Assembly: GCA_963811365.1 (NCBI GenBank) | Contig: CAWEQW010000002.1 | Location: forward strand, 186,001 to 250,000 | DNA length: 64,000 nucleotides | From: CAWEQW01 sp963811365 | GTDB taxonomy: Bacteria > Actinomycetota > Actinomycetes > Propionibacteriales > Nocardioidaceae | Reading direction: 5' to 3' | Shown here: one piece after another, positions 1 to 8,615 of the stretch | How the letters are laid out: each line of letters opens with the position of its first letter | How positions within the stretch are numbered: position 1 is the first letter of the stretch | Notes under the pieces: generated by a model | The model's database searches: none | Told to the model about the DNA's origin: nothing | What the model saw: the letters and a program-made list of their open reading frames with translations, nothing else | Translations under genes and position numbers: made by a program

Positions 1-1743
1 TGGGCCGACCTGCTGGTGTTCGCGGGCCAGTGCGCCCTGGAGTCCATGGGGTTCAAGACGTTCGGCTTCGGCTTCGGGCGCCAGGACGTCTGGCAGCCCG
101 AGGAGATCTACTGGGGGCCCGAGGACACCTGGCTCGGCGACGAGCGGTACAGCGGTGACCGGCAGCTGTCCGGCCCGCTGGGCGCCGTCCAGATGGGTCT
201 GATCTACGTCAACCCCGAGGGACCCAACGGGGAGCCAGACCCGCTCGCGGCCGCCCGCGACATCCGCGAGACCTTCCGTCGGATGGCGATGAACGACGAG
301 GAGACCGTGGCGCTGATCGCCGGCGGGCACACCTTCGGCAAGACGCATGGCGCCGCTCCGGCCGAGTACATCGGCCCGGAGCCCGAGGGCGCCCCGGTGG
401 AGCAGCAGGGCCTCGGCTGGCGGAACACCTACGGCACCGGCACCGGGAAGGACGCCACGACGAGCGGTCTCGAGGGGGCCTGGACGCCGACGCCGACCGC
501 CTGGGACAACAGCTTCTTCGAGACCCTGTTCGGGTACGAGTGGGAGCTCACCGAGAGCCCGGCCGGCGCGAAGCAGTGGAAGCCGAAGGACGGCGCGGGC
601 TCCGACGCGGTCCCGGACGCGCACGACGCCTCGGTGCGGCACGCGCCGATGATGTTGACGACCGACCTGGCGCTGCGCACCGACCCTGCCTACGAGAAGA
701 TCTCGCGGCGCTTCCTCGCGCACCCCGAGGAGCTCGCCGACGCGTTCGCCAAGGCCTGGTACAAGCTGCTCCACCGTGACATGGGTCCGGTCAGCCGCTA
801 CCTCGGTCCGTGGGTCCCCGAGCCGCAGCCCTGGCAGGACCCGGTGCCGGCGGTCGACCACGCACTGGTCGGCGACGAGGACGTGGCGGCCCTGAAGGAG
901 AGGCTCCTCGCGTCCGGGCTGTCGGTCCCCCAGCTGGTGTCCACTGCCTGGGCGTCCGCGTCCACCTTCCGAGGCACGGACATGCGCGGTGGGGCGAACG
1001 GCGCCCGGATCAGGCTCGAGCCGCAGCGCAGCTGGGAGGTCAACGAGCCCGCCGAGCTGGCCACCGTCCTGGAGCGGCTCGAGCAGGTCCGGCAGGACTT
1101 CAACGGCGCCCAGACCGGCAGCACCCGGATCTCGCTGGCCGATCTGATCGTCCTGGGCGGGTGCGCGGGCGTCGAGCAGGCGGCTCGCAACGCCGGCCAC
1201 GACATCACGGTCCCGTTCGCCCCCGGCCGCACCGACGCGTCCCAGGAGCACACCGACGTGGAGTCGTTCGCGGTGCTCGAGCCGACGGCCGACGGGTTCC
1301 GCAACTACCTGCGCGCCGGTGACAAGGTGCCGGCCGAGGTCAAGCTGGTGGACCGGGCCTACATGCTCGACCTCACCGCCAAGGAGATGACCGTCCTCGT
1401 GGGCGGCCTGCGGGTCCTCGGCGCGAACGTCGGACGGGCCGCGCACGGCGTGCTCACCGACCGTCCCGAGTCGCTGACCAACGACTTCTTCGTGAACCTG
1501 GTCGACTCGGGCACGCAGTGGAAGGTCTCGACCACGACGGAGAACGTCTACGAGGGCACCGTCCGCGGCACCGGCGAGCCGCGCTGGACCGCCACCGCGG
1601 TCGATCTGGTGTTCGGCTCCAACTCCCAGCTGCGCGGTATCTCGGAGAGCTATGCGGCCGACGACGCGGCGGAGAGGTTCGTCGCGGACTTCGTCCGGGC
1701 CTGGGACAAGGTCATGAGCCTGGACCGGTTCGACCTCGTCTGA
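1..1743 (+). CDS. katG: Catalase-peroxidase KatG (5' truncated by window edge)
   Basis: Bifunctional haem catalase-peroxidase that removes hydrogen peroxide in the cytoplasm. The frame is open from base 1, which encodes the WADLLVFAG segment, so about the first 150 residues, including the distal Arg/Trp/His haem pocket, lie outside the window. The visible 580 residues carry the Tyr of GLIYVNPEGPNG and the Met of RRMAMND, two members of the family's Met-Tyr-Trp adduct, and the proximal haem ligand His in GGHTFGKTHG. The STGLE-like loop where isoniazid-resistance changes occur in Mycobacterium reads TTSGLEG here. The C-terminal half, the degenerate second peroxidase domain, is complete to DKVMSLDRFDLV. 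A hairpin lies 59 bases after the stop. Identification is very secure; only the start is missing. Confidence 0.98.
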   Translation, partial: WADLLVFAGQCALESMGFKTFGFGFGRQDVWQPEEIYWGPEDTWLGDERYSGDRQLSGPLGAVQMGLIYVNPEGPNGEPDPLAAARDIRETFRRMAMNDEETVALIAGGHTFGKTHGAAPAEYIGPEPEGAPVEQQGLGWRNTYGTGTGKDATTSGLEGAWTPTPTAWDNSFFETLFGYEWELTESPAGAKQWKPKDGAGSDAVPDAHDASVRHAPMMLTTDLALRTDPAYEKISRRFLAHPEELADAFAKAWYKLLHRDMGPVSRYLGPWVPEPQPWQDPVPAVDHALVGDEDVAALKERLLASGLSVPQLVSTAWASASTFRGTDMRGGANGARIRLEPQRSWEVNEPAELATVLERLEQVRQDFNGAQTGSTRISLADLIVLGGCAGVEQAARNAGHDITVPFAPGRTDASQEHTDVESFAVLEPTADGFRNYLRAGDKVPAEVKLVDRAYMLDLTAKEMTVLVGGLRVLGANVGRAAHGVLTDRPESLTNDFFVNLVDSGTQWKVSTTTENVYEGTVRGTGEPRWTATAVDLVFGSNSQLRGISESYAADDAAERFVADFVRAWDKVMSLDRFDLV

Positions 1744-1801
1744 CCCGGTCCCGGTCCGGTCCGCCCTTGCGCGCCGGGTCGACAACCGGTTGAGTCCCGG
1801 A

Positions 1802-1833
1802 TGCGGGGCGAGCGCTGTGGCGCTCGCCCCGCA
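1802..1833. terminator. Strong hairpin between convergent katG and phosphatase-like gene
   Basis: A perfect 14-bp stem (TGCGGGGCGAGCGC with its complement) closes a TGTG loop. It lies between the 3' ends of two convergent genes, so it could stop transcription from both sides. There is no T-run, which is common for actinobacterial terminators. Confidence 0.75.
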
Positions 1834-1876
1834 ACCGGGTGGGGGAGGGGTGGCCTGGCCCTTCCTCCACCTGCCC

Positions 1877-4252
1877 TCAACGGCGCGACGTGGCGCCGAG
1901 CCGGGCTGCCCTGTGCAGCAGCTCCACGCCCCGACCGGTGGTCGCCCAGACCCGTGAGTCGTGGCGGGCGGCCGGACCCACGCCCCGCGACAGCACCTGC
2001 TTGGCCAGGCCGGCCCAGGCGTCCCGTGCGTCGGCGAGCCGGGTCAGGCGCGCCTGCTCCCGCGTGAACGCGCTGTCGTCGCCGGCGCTGCCGCTGGCGA
2101 GCGCGGCACTGTCCGCCCGCAGGGTCGCGGTGGCGAACGCACCGACCGACGAGTTGACCTGCTGGTAGACCTCTTCGAGCGCCCGCAGGGCCCGCTGCGC
2201 CCGGGACGGGCGCCGCATCGCCTCGGGAAGCGCGAACCCGTCGCCGACGTAGTCGTCGCGCAGCCCGGCCAGTCTGAGCATCGTCGGTCGCAGGTCGGTC
2301 TCCTCGACCCAGGTGCCGACCCTGCTTGCCTGCGGGACGGTGTGCGTCGAGTTCGGGTCCTGCGGCTGGTTGCCCTGGCTCGGCACCGGCCCGTCGACGC
2401 CACGGCGGGCGACGCCCGGACCGGCGAACGACGACCACGTGACGTCGATGTTCGGGGAGTAGTAGCCGTGGTTGTAGGCGTAGCCGTTGTTGATGCTCAC
2501 CCCGGCTGGTCCCGATGTCGCGAAGTAGTAGTCCGGGACCGGGAACATCGTGTACGTCGGCGTACGCAGGGGGTCGGCGGTCTGCATGTGCAGCACGCGC
2601 TGCTCCACGGCGCCGGCCTGGTACTTCACGATGTGCTCGCCCTGCTCGCCGCTGTACGGGTTGTCGGCGGTCATCGCGGCGGTGTCCCGCTGCAGCTGGC
2701 GGACCGCCGGGTCGGACGGGGCCGGCTGCCCGTGCACGTAGAGCGAGGCGCCCTGCGGCTCGAGGTCGAAGCGGGTCGTCGCGCTGGGCGTCGAGGCGAG
2801 CTCGCTGGGCAGGTTGACCTGGAGCTCGCCGATCTGGTCGGCGGCGTAGTGGCACGGGTTCGAGCCGCCCGTGCAGCCGGCCGGCGTGGGCGCGGTCGCC
2901 CGGCCGACGTTCGCGCCGTCGAACTGGTCGTTCTCCTCCGCGCTGATCGCGAAGAGGGTGTTGCGGGGGGTGATGCCGTCGGCCCGCAACCGCTTGAAGA
3001 AGGTCGCGAAGGCGGCGTCGTAGGCCGCCGCGTTCTGGGCCGCGCAGGCATCACCGGGACCGATCGGCCGCCCCGGCGAGGTGGCGGTCTCTGTGGTGCA
3101 GCCCGTGTCGCCGGGCTTCACCTCGTGGAGGTCGGAGATGTAGCCGTAGGTCACCGGGACACCGGCCTCCTGCATGTCGGCGAGGTAGGCCAGGCTCTGG
3201 GTCGCTGTCGGGTTGAAGCCCGGGAAGCCGGCCTTGCCGGTGTAGGAGTTGGTGATCGGCTTGCCCGAGAGGTCGACCAGGTCACCGTTCGCGTCCGTGA
3301 CCCGGTAGCCGTGCCGGAAGAGGTTCGGCGTGCCGGCGCCGAGCTGCGGATCGGTGTAGCGCGCGCCGAAGAGCGCCTGGTAGCCGCGGTAGCCACCCGG
3401 CTCGGCCGGGAGAGCATCGGGCACCGCGGAGTGCGACGGCGAGGTCTGCCCGAACTTGGTCGCCCGGGCGTCCGCGCAGGTGGCGTCGTGGCGTGCGCAG
3501 TGCACCGCGACGCCGATGTAGTCGGTGACCTCGTCGTCCTTGTAGGTGTCCGGGTCGGCGGCGTACTGGGCCACCTCGGGCGAGCCGGCGCCGAACACGG
3601 TCGGCAGGTCGGCACGGGCGTTCTCGAGGACCATGTTCGCGGTGGAGAAGTCCCCGACCGAGCAGCCTGCCCGCGTGAACGGCACCCAGGGGGCGGGCGC
3701 GGTGGTGGCCGGACCGCGGGCCGGCACCCGCGGTGAGTAGGCCATCGTGGGTGCGGTGTCGTGGCCGGGGGTGGGGGTCGCGGCGGTGTCCGCGACCGGG
3801 TCGGTCCAGTAGGCGAACGAGGTGGCCGGGTCGCTGCTCCCGTCCGGGTTGTAGGTCCGGTAGGTGTTCGAGAGCGGCTGGCCGTGCCGGTCGCCGTACA
3901 GCCCGGTGTAGATGGTCAGGCTGTCGTCGGCGGTGTGCGCGATCAGCGGCGTGTGGGTGTTGGAGAAGACCGTCCCGTTCCGGGTCAGGAAGTGCAGCAG
4001 GTGCGGCATCTGCTCCAGGTCGGACGGCACGTTCGGGTTGTCGCGGGAGAAGTGCACGTTGTCGAACACGAGGCTCACGACGTGCGTGACGCCGTTGCGG
4101 AGGTGGCACCCACCGGCGTGCGCGTGGCCGCGCCCGGCAGCGGGCACGGCGCCGGACTGGGCGGTCGCCGCGGGCGCCCCGGCGACCGCGACGGCGATCA
4201 CGGACGCCCCCGCGAGCAGCGTCGACCGCAGAGTTGGGCGGGTGATGGGCAT
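1877..4252 (-). CDS. Secreted alkaline-phosphatase-superfamily-like protein
   Basis: 791-residue exported protein. Residues 1-31 form a signal peptide: a basic start, a hydrophobic stretch, then an AxA-type end at AATAQ. The mature part begins with VVSLVFDNVHF and is followed by THTPLIAHTADDSLTIYTGLYGDRHG. This resembles the metal-binding Asp and nucleophile region of alkaline-phosphatase/sulfatase-fold hydrolases. A later LFAISAEENDQFDGAN segment could supply the second metal site. The C-terminal 100 residues are helical and Ala-rich. It converges on katG and diverges from the kinase gene at 4379. Substrate is unknown. The fold assignment comes from motif layout, not a confirmed family match; a lipoprotein or adhesin role cannot be excluded. 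Confidence 0.7.
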   Translation of the reverse strand: MPITRPTLRSTLLAGASVIAVAVAGAPAATAQSGAVPAAGRGHAHAGGCHLRNGVTHVVSLVFDNVHFSRDNPNVPSDLEQMPHLLHFLTRNGTVFSNTHTPLIAHTADDSLTIYTGLYGDRHGQPLSNTYRTYNPDGSSDPATSFAYWTDPVADTAATPTPGHDTAPTMAYSPRVPARGPATTAPAPWVPFTRAGCSVGDFSTANMVLENARADLPTVFGAGSPEVAQYAADPDTYKDDEVTDYIGVAVHCARHDATCADARATKFGQTSPSHSAVPDALPAEPGGYRGYQALFGARYTDPQLGAGTPNLFRHGYRVTDANGDLVDLSGKPITNSYTGKAGFPGFNPTATQSLAYLADMQEAGVPVTYGYISDLHEVKPGDTGCTTETATSPGRPIGPGDACAAQNAAAYDAAFATFFKRLRADGITPRNTLFAISAEENDQFDGANVGRATAPTPAGCTGGSNPCHYAADQIGELQVNLPSELASTPSATTRFDLEPQGASLYVHGQPAPSDPAVRQLQRDTAAMTADNPYSGEQGEHIVKYQAGAVEQRVLHMQTADPLRTPTYTMFPVPDYYFATSGPAGVSINNGYAYNHGYYSPNIDVTWSSFAGPGVARRGVDGPVPSQGNQPQDPNSTHTVPQASRVGTWVEETDLRPTMLRLAGLRDDYVGDGFALPEAMRRPSRAQRALRALEEVYQQVNSSVGAFATATLRADSAALASGSAGDDSAFTREQARLTRLADARDAWAGLAKQVLSRGVGPAARHDSRVWATTGRGVELLHRAARLGATSRR

Positions 4253-4366
4253 CGACTGCCTCCCGAGGACGGAACGGGCTCACGTGGCAGCGACAAACCT
4301 TGCACTCTGCAGCGGTTCTGTCGAGAGTCCTCACGGGTCGGGTTTCGCACCCGGGCCGACATCGGG

Positions 4367-4372
4367 TACACC
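4367..4372 (+). promoter_or_regulatory. Candidate -10 element for a leaderless kinase transcript
   Basis: TACACC ends exactly seven bases before the ATG at 4379, the spacing expected if transcription starts at the A of the start codon. A weak -35-like TTTCGC lies 18 bases upstream of it. No Shine-Dalgarno sequence precedes this ATG. Confidence 0.45.
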
Positions 4373-4378
4373 GGAGCG

Positions 4379-5065
4379 ATGACGTCGGACTCCCGCCCCG
4401 CCGGCACCTCGGGGCCGGTGGTGCTCGAGACGCTCGGCGCGCTCGCGAAGCGGGCCCGGGTGGTCGCCGCCCGCGGCGGCCGACGGGTCGTCGGCGTCGC
4501 CGGCAGCCCCGGGGCGGGCAAGACCACGCTGGTCACCACCGTGGTGGCTGCCCTCGCCCAGGGTGCGCCCGAGGGCTGGGTGGCGCATGTTCCGATGGAC
4601 GGGTTCCACCTCGCCGACGCCGAGCTGCGCCGGCTCGGTCTGCTGGACCGCAAGGGCGCGCCGGAGACGTTCGACGCCCGCGGGTACGCAGCGCTGCTCG
4701 AACGGCTTCGCAGCACGACCGACCACACCGTGTACGCGCCCGCCTTCGACCGGGAGATCGAGCAGCCGGTGGCCGGCGCCATCCCGGTGCTGCCGGCGTG
4801 CCGGCTGGTGCTCACGGAGGGCAACTACCTGCTGCTCGACGAGGACGACTGGCGCCGGGCCCGCTCGGCGCTCGACGAGGTGTGGTTCTGCGAGGCCGAC
4901 GAGGAGCTCCGCCGGGCAGAGCTGCTGGCCCGGCACGTGCAGTTCGGGAAGAGCCCCGGGGCGGCCGACTCGTGGGTGCGCGAGGTCGACGAGCGCAACG
5001 CGGAGCGGGTCGCAGCCACCCGCGCCCGCGCCGACGTGGTCGTGCCGCGGCTCGTGCTGTCCTGA
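4379..5065 (+). CDS. Nucleoside/nucleotide kinase family protein (P-loop, uridine-kinase-like)
   Basis: 228-residue soluble P-loop kinase. The Walker A motif GSPGAGKTT is at about residues 43-51. It is followed by VPMDGFHLADAEL, the acidic substrate-binding region of uridine/pantothenate-kinase-like enzymes, and by LTEGNYLLLDEDDW, the conserved beta strand of the family. This is the fructose-transport-associated/nucleoside kinase branch; the exact substrate (a nucleoside, sugar or pantothenate-like compound) cannot be told. The open frame extends far upstream, but homology begins after this ATG, which also has a -10-like element at leaderless spacing. It converges with the RTX-repeat gene 22 bases downstream. 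Confidence 0.85.
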   Translation: MTSDSRPAGTSGPVVLETLGALAKRARVVAARGGRRVVGVAGSPGAGKTTLVTTVVAALAQGAPEGWVAHVPMDGFHLADAELRRLGLLDRKGAPETFDARGYAALLERLRSTTDHTVYAPAFDREIEQPVAGAIPVLPACRLVLTEGNYLLLDEDDWRRARSALDEVWFCEADEELRRAELLARHVQFGKSPGAADSWVREVDERNAERVAATRARADVVVPRLVLS

Positions 5066-5087
5066 CCTCGGCGAGCCGCCCTCAGGC

Positions 5088-5666
5088 TCAGGGGCAGCCT
5101 GCCGCGGCCGGCTCGAAGCCGGTGCAGACGTCGACGCCGGGACCACCGTTGCCGCGGTCGCCGGTGGCCACCAGCACCGGGGTGCCGCCTCGCAGCGTGT
5201 CCGCGCCGGGTCCGCCGCGGATCCGGTCCTTGCCGGCGTCGCCGCGCAGCAGGTCCCTGCCGGGGCCGCCGGAGAGACGGTCGCGGCCCGGCCCGCCGTT
5301 GCCGACGTCGTCGCCTCGGGCCCCGACGAGCGAGTCGTCGCCCGAGTTCCCGTTGAGGGTGTCGTTGCCCGTGCCGCCGCTCAGCCGGTCGTCGCAGCCC
5401 TGACCGTTGATGACGTCGTTCCCGCCGCCCCCGTTGATGACGTCGTTCCCGCCGCCGCCGTTGATGGTCTGGCTCGCCGGGCCGCCGTTGATCACGTCGG
5501 CGCCCGGTCCGCCGTTGATGACGGCGGCGTTGCTGTTGATGACCAGGCCGGGGAGGTCGCAGCCGTGCTCCTGAGCCGTGGCGCCGGGCGCCGTGGCGGC
5601 AGCCGCCAGTCCGGCCAGCGACAGGGCTCCGGCGGCCAGGCCCGCTCGTGCAGTGGTGATCCTCAT
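5088..5666 (-). CDS. Secreted RTX/hemolysin-type calcium-binding repeat protein
   Basis: 192-residue exported protein. A signal peptide covers residues 1-31 and ends in ATAQ. The mature region is almost entirely glycine/aspartate nonapeptide-like repeats such as GGGGNDVIN, GGTGNDTLN and GGPGRDRLS, which form a calcium-bound parallel beta-roll in this family. The early repeats are dominated by VINGG units, two of them identical. Two cysteines near the C-terminus (VDVCTGFEPAAAGCP) and two earlier ones (HGCDL, QGCDD) could form disulfides. No enzymatic domain is attached, so it is probably a small extracellular structural or calcium-responsive protein. Family assignment is firm; role is unknown. 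Confidence 0.9.
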   Translation of the reverse strand: MRITTARAGLAAGALSLAGLAAAATAPGATAQEHGCDLPGLVINSNAAVINGGPGADVINGGPASQTINGGGGNDVINGGGGNDVINGQGCDDRLSGGTGNDTLNGNSGDDSLVGARGDDVGNGGPGRDRLSGGPGRDLLRGDAGKDRIRGGPGADTLRGGTPVLVATGDRGNGGPGVDVCTGFEPAAAGCP

Positions 5667-5785
5667 GATGGTTCCCCCTCCGTTCCGGGGCCGGGCCCCG
5701 GGTCGCCCACCGTGGGCGAGTGCGCACCAGCATCGACGTCGAGCGTCAGGACGCGATCATGACCGGGTCAGCACCGGCCGGGGCC

Positions 5786-5791
5786 TAGGGT
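5786..5791 (+). promoter_or_regulatory. Candidate -10 element (TAGGGT), leaderless aldo/keto reductase transcript
   Basis: TAGGGT fits TANNNT and ends seven bases before the ATG at 5798, so transcription would begin on the start codon. No convincing -35 or Shine-Dalgarno sequence is visible. Confidence 0.55.
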
Positions 5792-5797
5792 CGAGTC

Positions 5798-6631
5798 ATG
5801 ACCGAGACTCGGAATCTCCACGACGGCACGACCATCCCCGCGGTCGGGTTCGGCACGTACCCCCTGAAGGGTGAGGAGGGCGTCGCCGCGATCACCAGCG
5901 CCCTCGAGCAGGGGTACCGGATGCTCGACACCGCGGTGAACTACCGCAACGAGCGCGAGGTCGGCGAGGCGCTGCGTCGCTCGGGCGTCCCGCGCGAGGA
6001 GGTGGTGGTCACCAGCAAGATCCCCGGCCGTCACCACGCGTACGACGAGGCGATCGCCTCCACCAGGGACTCGCTCGACAGGCTCGGCCTCGAGCAGCTC
6101 GACCTGCACCTGATCCACTGGCCGAACCCCGACCGCGGCCTGTACGTCGATGCCTGGCGGGCGCTGGTCGACCTCCGACGCGCGGGCCTCGTCCGGTCGA
6201 TCGGCGTCTCCAACTTCACAGAGGGGCAGCTGGACCGGATCATCGCCGAGACCGGCGTGACTCCGGTGGTGAACCAGATCGAGCTGCATCCGCTCTTCCC
6301 CCAGGCGGAGATGCGCCGGGTCGACGCCGAGCGGGGCATCCTCACCGAGGCGTGGAGCCCGATGGGCAAGCGGCAGGCGCCGTTCGGGACGGCCGCCGTC
6401 CGCGAGGCCGCGGAGCGGCACGGCGTGACGCCCGGCCAGGTGGTGCTGCGCTGGCACGTCCAGCTCGGCAGCGTGCCGATCCCCAAGTCCGCCACGCCCG
6501 CCCGGCAGGCCGAGAACCTGGACGTCTTCGGGTTCACGCTCACCGACGCGGAGGTCGCCGCGATCACGGCCCTCGGGCGCCCGGACGGGCGGTTGTTCGG
6601 CGGCGACCCCGAGACCCACGAGGAGCTGTAG
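5798..6631 (+). CDS. Aldo/keto reductase
   Basis: 277-residue NADPH-dependent carbonyl reductase of the AKR superfamily. The catalytic tetrad is visible: Asp and Tyr in MLDTAVNYRNE (about residues 47-57), Lys in VTSKI (about 73) and His in LIHWP (about 106). The cofactor-binding motif IPKSATPARQAEN lies near residue 227, as in AKR5-type 2,5-diketo-gluconate reductase-like enzymes. Length is normal for the family. The substrate is probably a small aldehyde or keto sugar, but this cannot be read from the sequence. The gene converges with rnhA across a 42-base gap that contains a GC-rich hairpin. Confidence 0.93.
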   Translation: MTETRNLHDGTTIPAVGFGTYPLKGEEGVAAITSALEQGYRMLDTAVNYRNEREVGEALRRSGVPREEVVVTSKIPGRHHAYDEAIASTRDSLDRLGLEQLDLHLIHWPNPDRGLYVDAWRALVDLRRAGLVRSIGVSNFTEGQLDRIIAETGVTPVVNQIELHPLFPQAEMRRVDAERGILTEAWSPMGKRQAPFGTAAVREAAERHGVTPGQVVLRWHVQLGSVPIPKSATPARQAENLDVFGFTLTDAEVAAITALGRPDGRLFGGDPETHEEL

Positions 6632-6633
6632 CG

Positions 6634-6664
6634 GCTGTCGCGGCGCCGCGCCGTCGCGGACAGC
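6634..6664. terminator. GC-rich hairpin between convergent genes
   Basis: GCTGTC at 6634 pairs with GACAGC at 6659, and the intervening sequence is itself self-complementary (CGCGGCGCCGCG). The position between two convergent stops favours a terminator, but the stem is interrupted. Confidence 0.35.
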
Positions 6665-6673
6665 GGCCCGGCG

Positions 6674-7207
6674 TCAGTGGCTGGAGAAGAGGCCCGGCTC
6701 CTCCAGCGTCTGCCCCGGGCGCGCATCCGGGTGCCTGACCACCGCACCGGCGAAGCCCGGCCCCGGGTCGGGCGCGGTGCGCGCCTTCCAGGAGACCGCC
6801 GCAGCGTTCGCGAGCCGGTCGGCCGCCTCGTTCAGCGCGTGCCCGGAGTGACCCTTGACCCACTCGAACCGCACGCGGCGACCGCGCATCGCCTCGTCGA
6901 GCGCCATCATGATCTCGACGTTGAGCACCGCCTTGCCGTCCCGCTTGACCCAGCCTCGCCGCTTCCAGCCGGGCATCCACTTCGTCACGGAGTCGATCAC
7001 GTAGGTGCTGTCGCAGAAGACCACCAGGTCCTCGGACAGGTGCGCGGTCTGCTGCAGGAGGTCGAGCACCGCGGTGAGCTCGGCCATGTTGTTCGTGCCG
7101 TGCGGCCAGCCTCCGGCCGCCCAGCAGCCGTCCTCGACGTACCACCCCCAGCCTGCCGGACCAGGGTTCCCGAGTGCTGAGCCGTCGGCCGCCGCGATGA
7201 TCGTCAC
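6674..7207 (-). CDS. rnhA: Ribonuclease HI
   Basis: 177-residue RNase HI that cleaves the RNA strand of RNA-DNA hybrids. The N-terminus begins directly with the catalytic domain: AAADGSALGNPGPAGWG supplies the first metal-binding Asp, NNMAELTAVLDLL the Glu, VVFCDSTYVIDSV the second Asp, and WVKGHSGHALNEAADRLA the His and last Asp. A 25-30-residue tail follows the catalytic core, making it slightly longer than the E. coli enzyme. It starts with GTG and has no clear Shine-Dalgarno sequence; a GAGGAT hexamer ends seven bases upstream, compatible with a leaderless transcript. It lies 30 bases downstream of the protease gene on the same strand. Confidence 0.95.
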   Translation of the reverse strand: MTIIAAADGSALGNPGPAGWGWYVEDGCWAAGGWPHGTNNMAELTAVLDLLQQTAHLSEDLVVFCDSTYVIDSVTKWMPGWKRRGWVKRDGKAVLNVEIMMALDEAMRGRRVRFEWVKGHSGHALNEAADRLANAAAVSWKARTAPDPGPGFAGAVVRHPDARPGQTLEEPGLFSSH

Positions 7208-7237
7208 CGGGGCATCCTCGCACCGCGGCCGACGCCA

Positions 7238-8509
7238 TCAGGCGACCGGCCCGCGGGCAAGGGTCACTTTCGCGGAGTGTGCCGCCCCGGCCCGGTCGGT
7301 CCAGGTCACTGCGACCCGGTCGCCGGGGGAGTGCGCCGTGACCGCGCTGCGCAGTGCGGCGGCGGACCTGACGGGCACCGATCCGATGGCGGTGATCCGG
7401 TCCCCCGCGGAGATTCCGGCCGACGCCGCAGGCGTCCCGTCGTACACCGCGACGACCGCGTTGGCGCGAAGGCCGACGCCGAGGAAGGCCGGGTAGCCGT
7501 AGGCGTACGACGACGTGCGGACCCCGTCGTCGATGTCGTGCGCGACCCGCAGGACGGTGCGGACCGGGATCGCGTAGCCAACCACGTCGGCACCCGTCGA
7601 GGCGGCGGTCGTCATGCCGACCACGTTGCCGTCCTCGTCGTACGTCGCGCCGCCGCTGTAGCCCGAGACGACGTCGGCGCCGACCTCGATCAGGCCGCGG
7701 AGGTGCTCGGTGGAGGTGCCGTCGGCGTCGTGCGTGGTGATGGCCTGGTGCCGAGCGAGCACCGTGCCGTCGGATTCGCTCAGGTAGCGCGCCGTGCCGT
7801 AGCCGTCCCCGACCGCTGTGACGGACTCGCCGACGGTCACGCCGCTGGTGTCCGTGCGGACGGTCCGCAGACCGTGGGCGCCGACCAGGCGCAGCACCGC
7901 GACGTCGGCGTCGGCGTCGGCACCGACCGGTCGGGCGGTGTAGGTGCGTCCGGACGACATGACGCGCACCCGGATCCGGGTGGCGCCCTCGACGACGTGG
8001 TGGTTGGTGACCACCTCACCGTCGGAGGACAGCACCAGGCCGGTCCCGGCCGCGCGGCCGTCGGCGTAGCCCAGCGTCGAGACGATGCGGACCAGGCCGA
8101 CCAGCTCAGCGGCAGTCGCCTTCTGCGTCGACGCGCTGGGGTCGCTGGCGCCGCCCGGCAGGTCGCCCTGCTCGGGGTCGACGGCCCCGGGGTTGCCGAA
8201 GTGCTCGGACCCGCGGCCGTTCTCGGCGCCCGACGGCGGTGTGCCGGGCAGCACGCCGCTCCCGGTGGCCGAGGCAGCGCTGCCCAGCGCACCCGGAGCC
8301 GTCGACGGCGTCGCCGCCCGGCCGACGACGAACGCGCCTCCGGCGGCCACCGATCCCGCCAGCAGCGCGCCGGCCGTCATCCAGGCAGCCAGTCGGCGCC
8401 GGTGCGCGGCCTGCGACAGCGGCGGCGGCGGGGAGTCGGCCGGGGTGTCGGCCGGCGGCTGGGTCCAGGGTCGGGTGGACGGGCCCTGCGGGTCGAACGG
8501 CGTGGTCAC
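7238..8509 (-). CDS. Membrane-anchored HtrA-like trypsin-family serine protease with C-terminal PDZ
   Basis: 423-residue protein. A proline-rich cytoplasmic N-terminus precedes one transmembrane helix at about residues 44-64 (WMTAGALLAGSVAAGGAFVVG). A disordered Ser/Gly/Pro linker follows, then a trypsin-like domain with His in VTNHHVV, Asp in DADADVAVLRL and Ser in SGYSGGATYDEDGNVVG. The nucleophile context is SGYSGG instead of the usual GNSGG. A PDZ domain (FLGVGLRANAVVAVYDGTPAASAGISAGDRI) ends the protein, giving the DegP/HtrA order for extracytoplasmic quality control. I chose the GTG at 8509 over the upstream in-frame ATG at 8539 because AGGAGG at 8517-8522 lies seven bases before it. 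Confidence 0.9.
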   Translation of the reverse strand: MTTPFDPQGPSTRPWTQPPADTPADSPPPPLSQAAHRRRLAAWMTAGALLAGSVAAGGAFVVGRAATPSTAPGALGSAASATGSGVLPGTPPSGAENGRGSEHFGNPGAVDPEQGDLPGGASDPSASTQKATAAELVGLVRIVSTLGYADGRAAGTGLVLSSDGEVVTNHHVVEGATRIRVRVMSSGRTYTARPVGADADADVAVLRLVGAHGLRTVRTDTSGVTVGESVTAVGDGYGTARYLSESDGTVLARHQAITTHDADGTSTEHLRGLIEVGADVVSGYSGGATYDEDGNVVGMTTAASTGADVVGYAIPVRTVLRVAHDIDDGVRTSSYAYGYPAFLGVGLRANAVVAVYDGTPAASAGISAGDRITAIGSVPVRSAAALRSAVTAHSPGDRVAVTWTDRAGAAHSAKVTLARGPVA

Positions 8510-8603
8510 GGTGGCGCCTCCTGCTCTCGGGTCTGGCACCAGACAACGCCGCGCAGCCAGGAGGAGCCTGTGAGCCGGTGGAGGATCGGCTTTGCGTGGT
8601 GCC

Positions 8604-8609
8604 TAGGCT
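8604..8609 (+). promoter_or_regulatory. Candidate -10 element (TAGGCT), leaderless oxidoreductase transcript
   Basis: TAGGCT ends seven bases before the ATG at 8616, giving the same leaderless geometry seen at 5786 and 16639. No -35 element or Shine-Dalgarno sequence is evident. Confidence 0.5.
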
Positions 8610-8615
8610 GCGGAC

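Noticed and set aside
5400..5530. Tandem repeats resembling a CRISPR-like or satellite array.
   Set aside because: They are codons for repeated VINGG and related glycine-rich units of the RTX protein, with no unique spacers.
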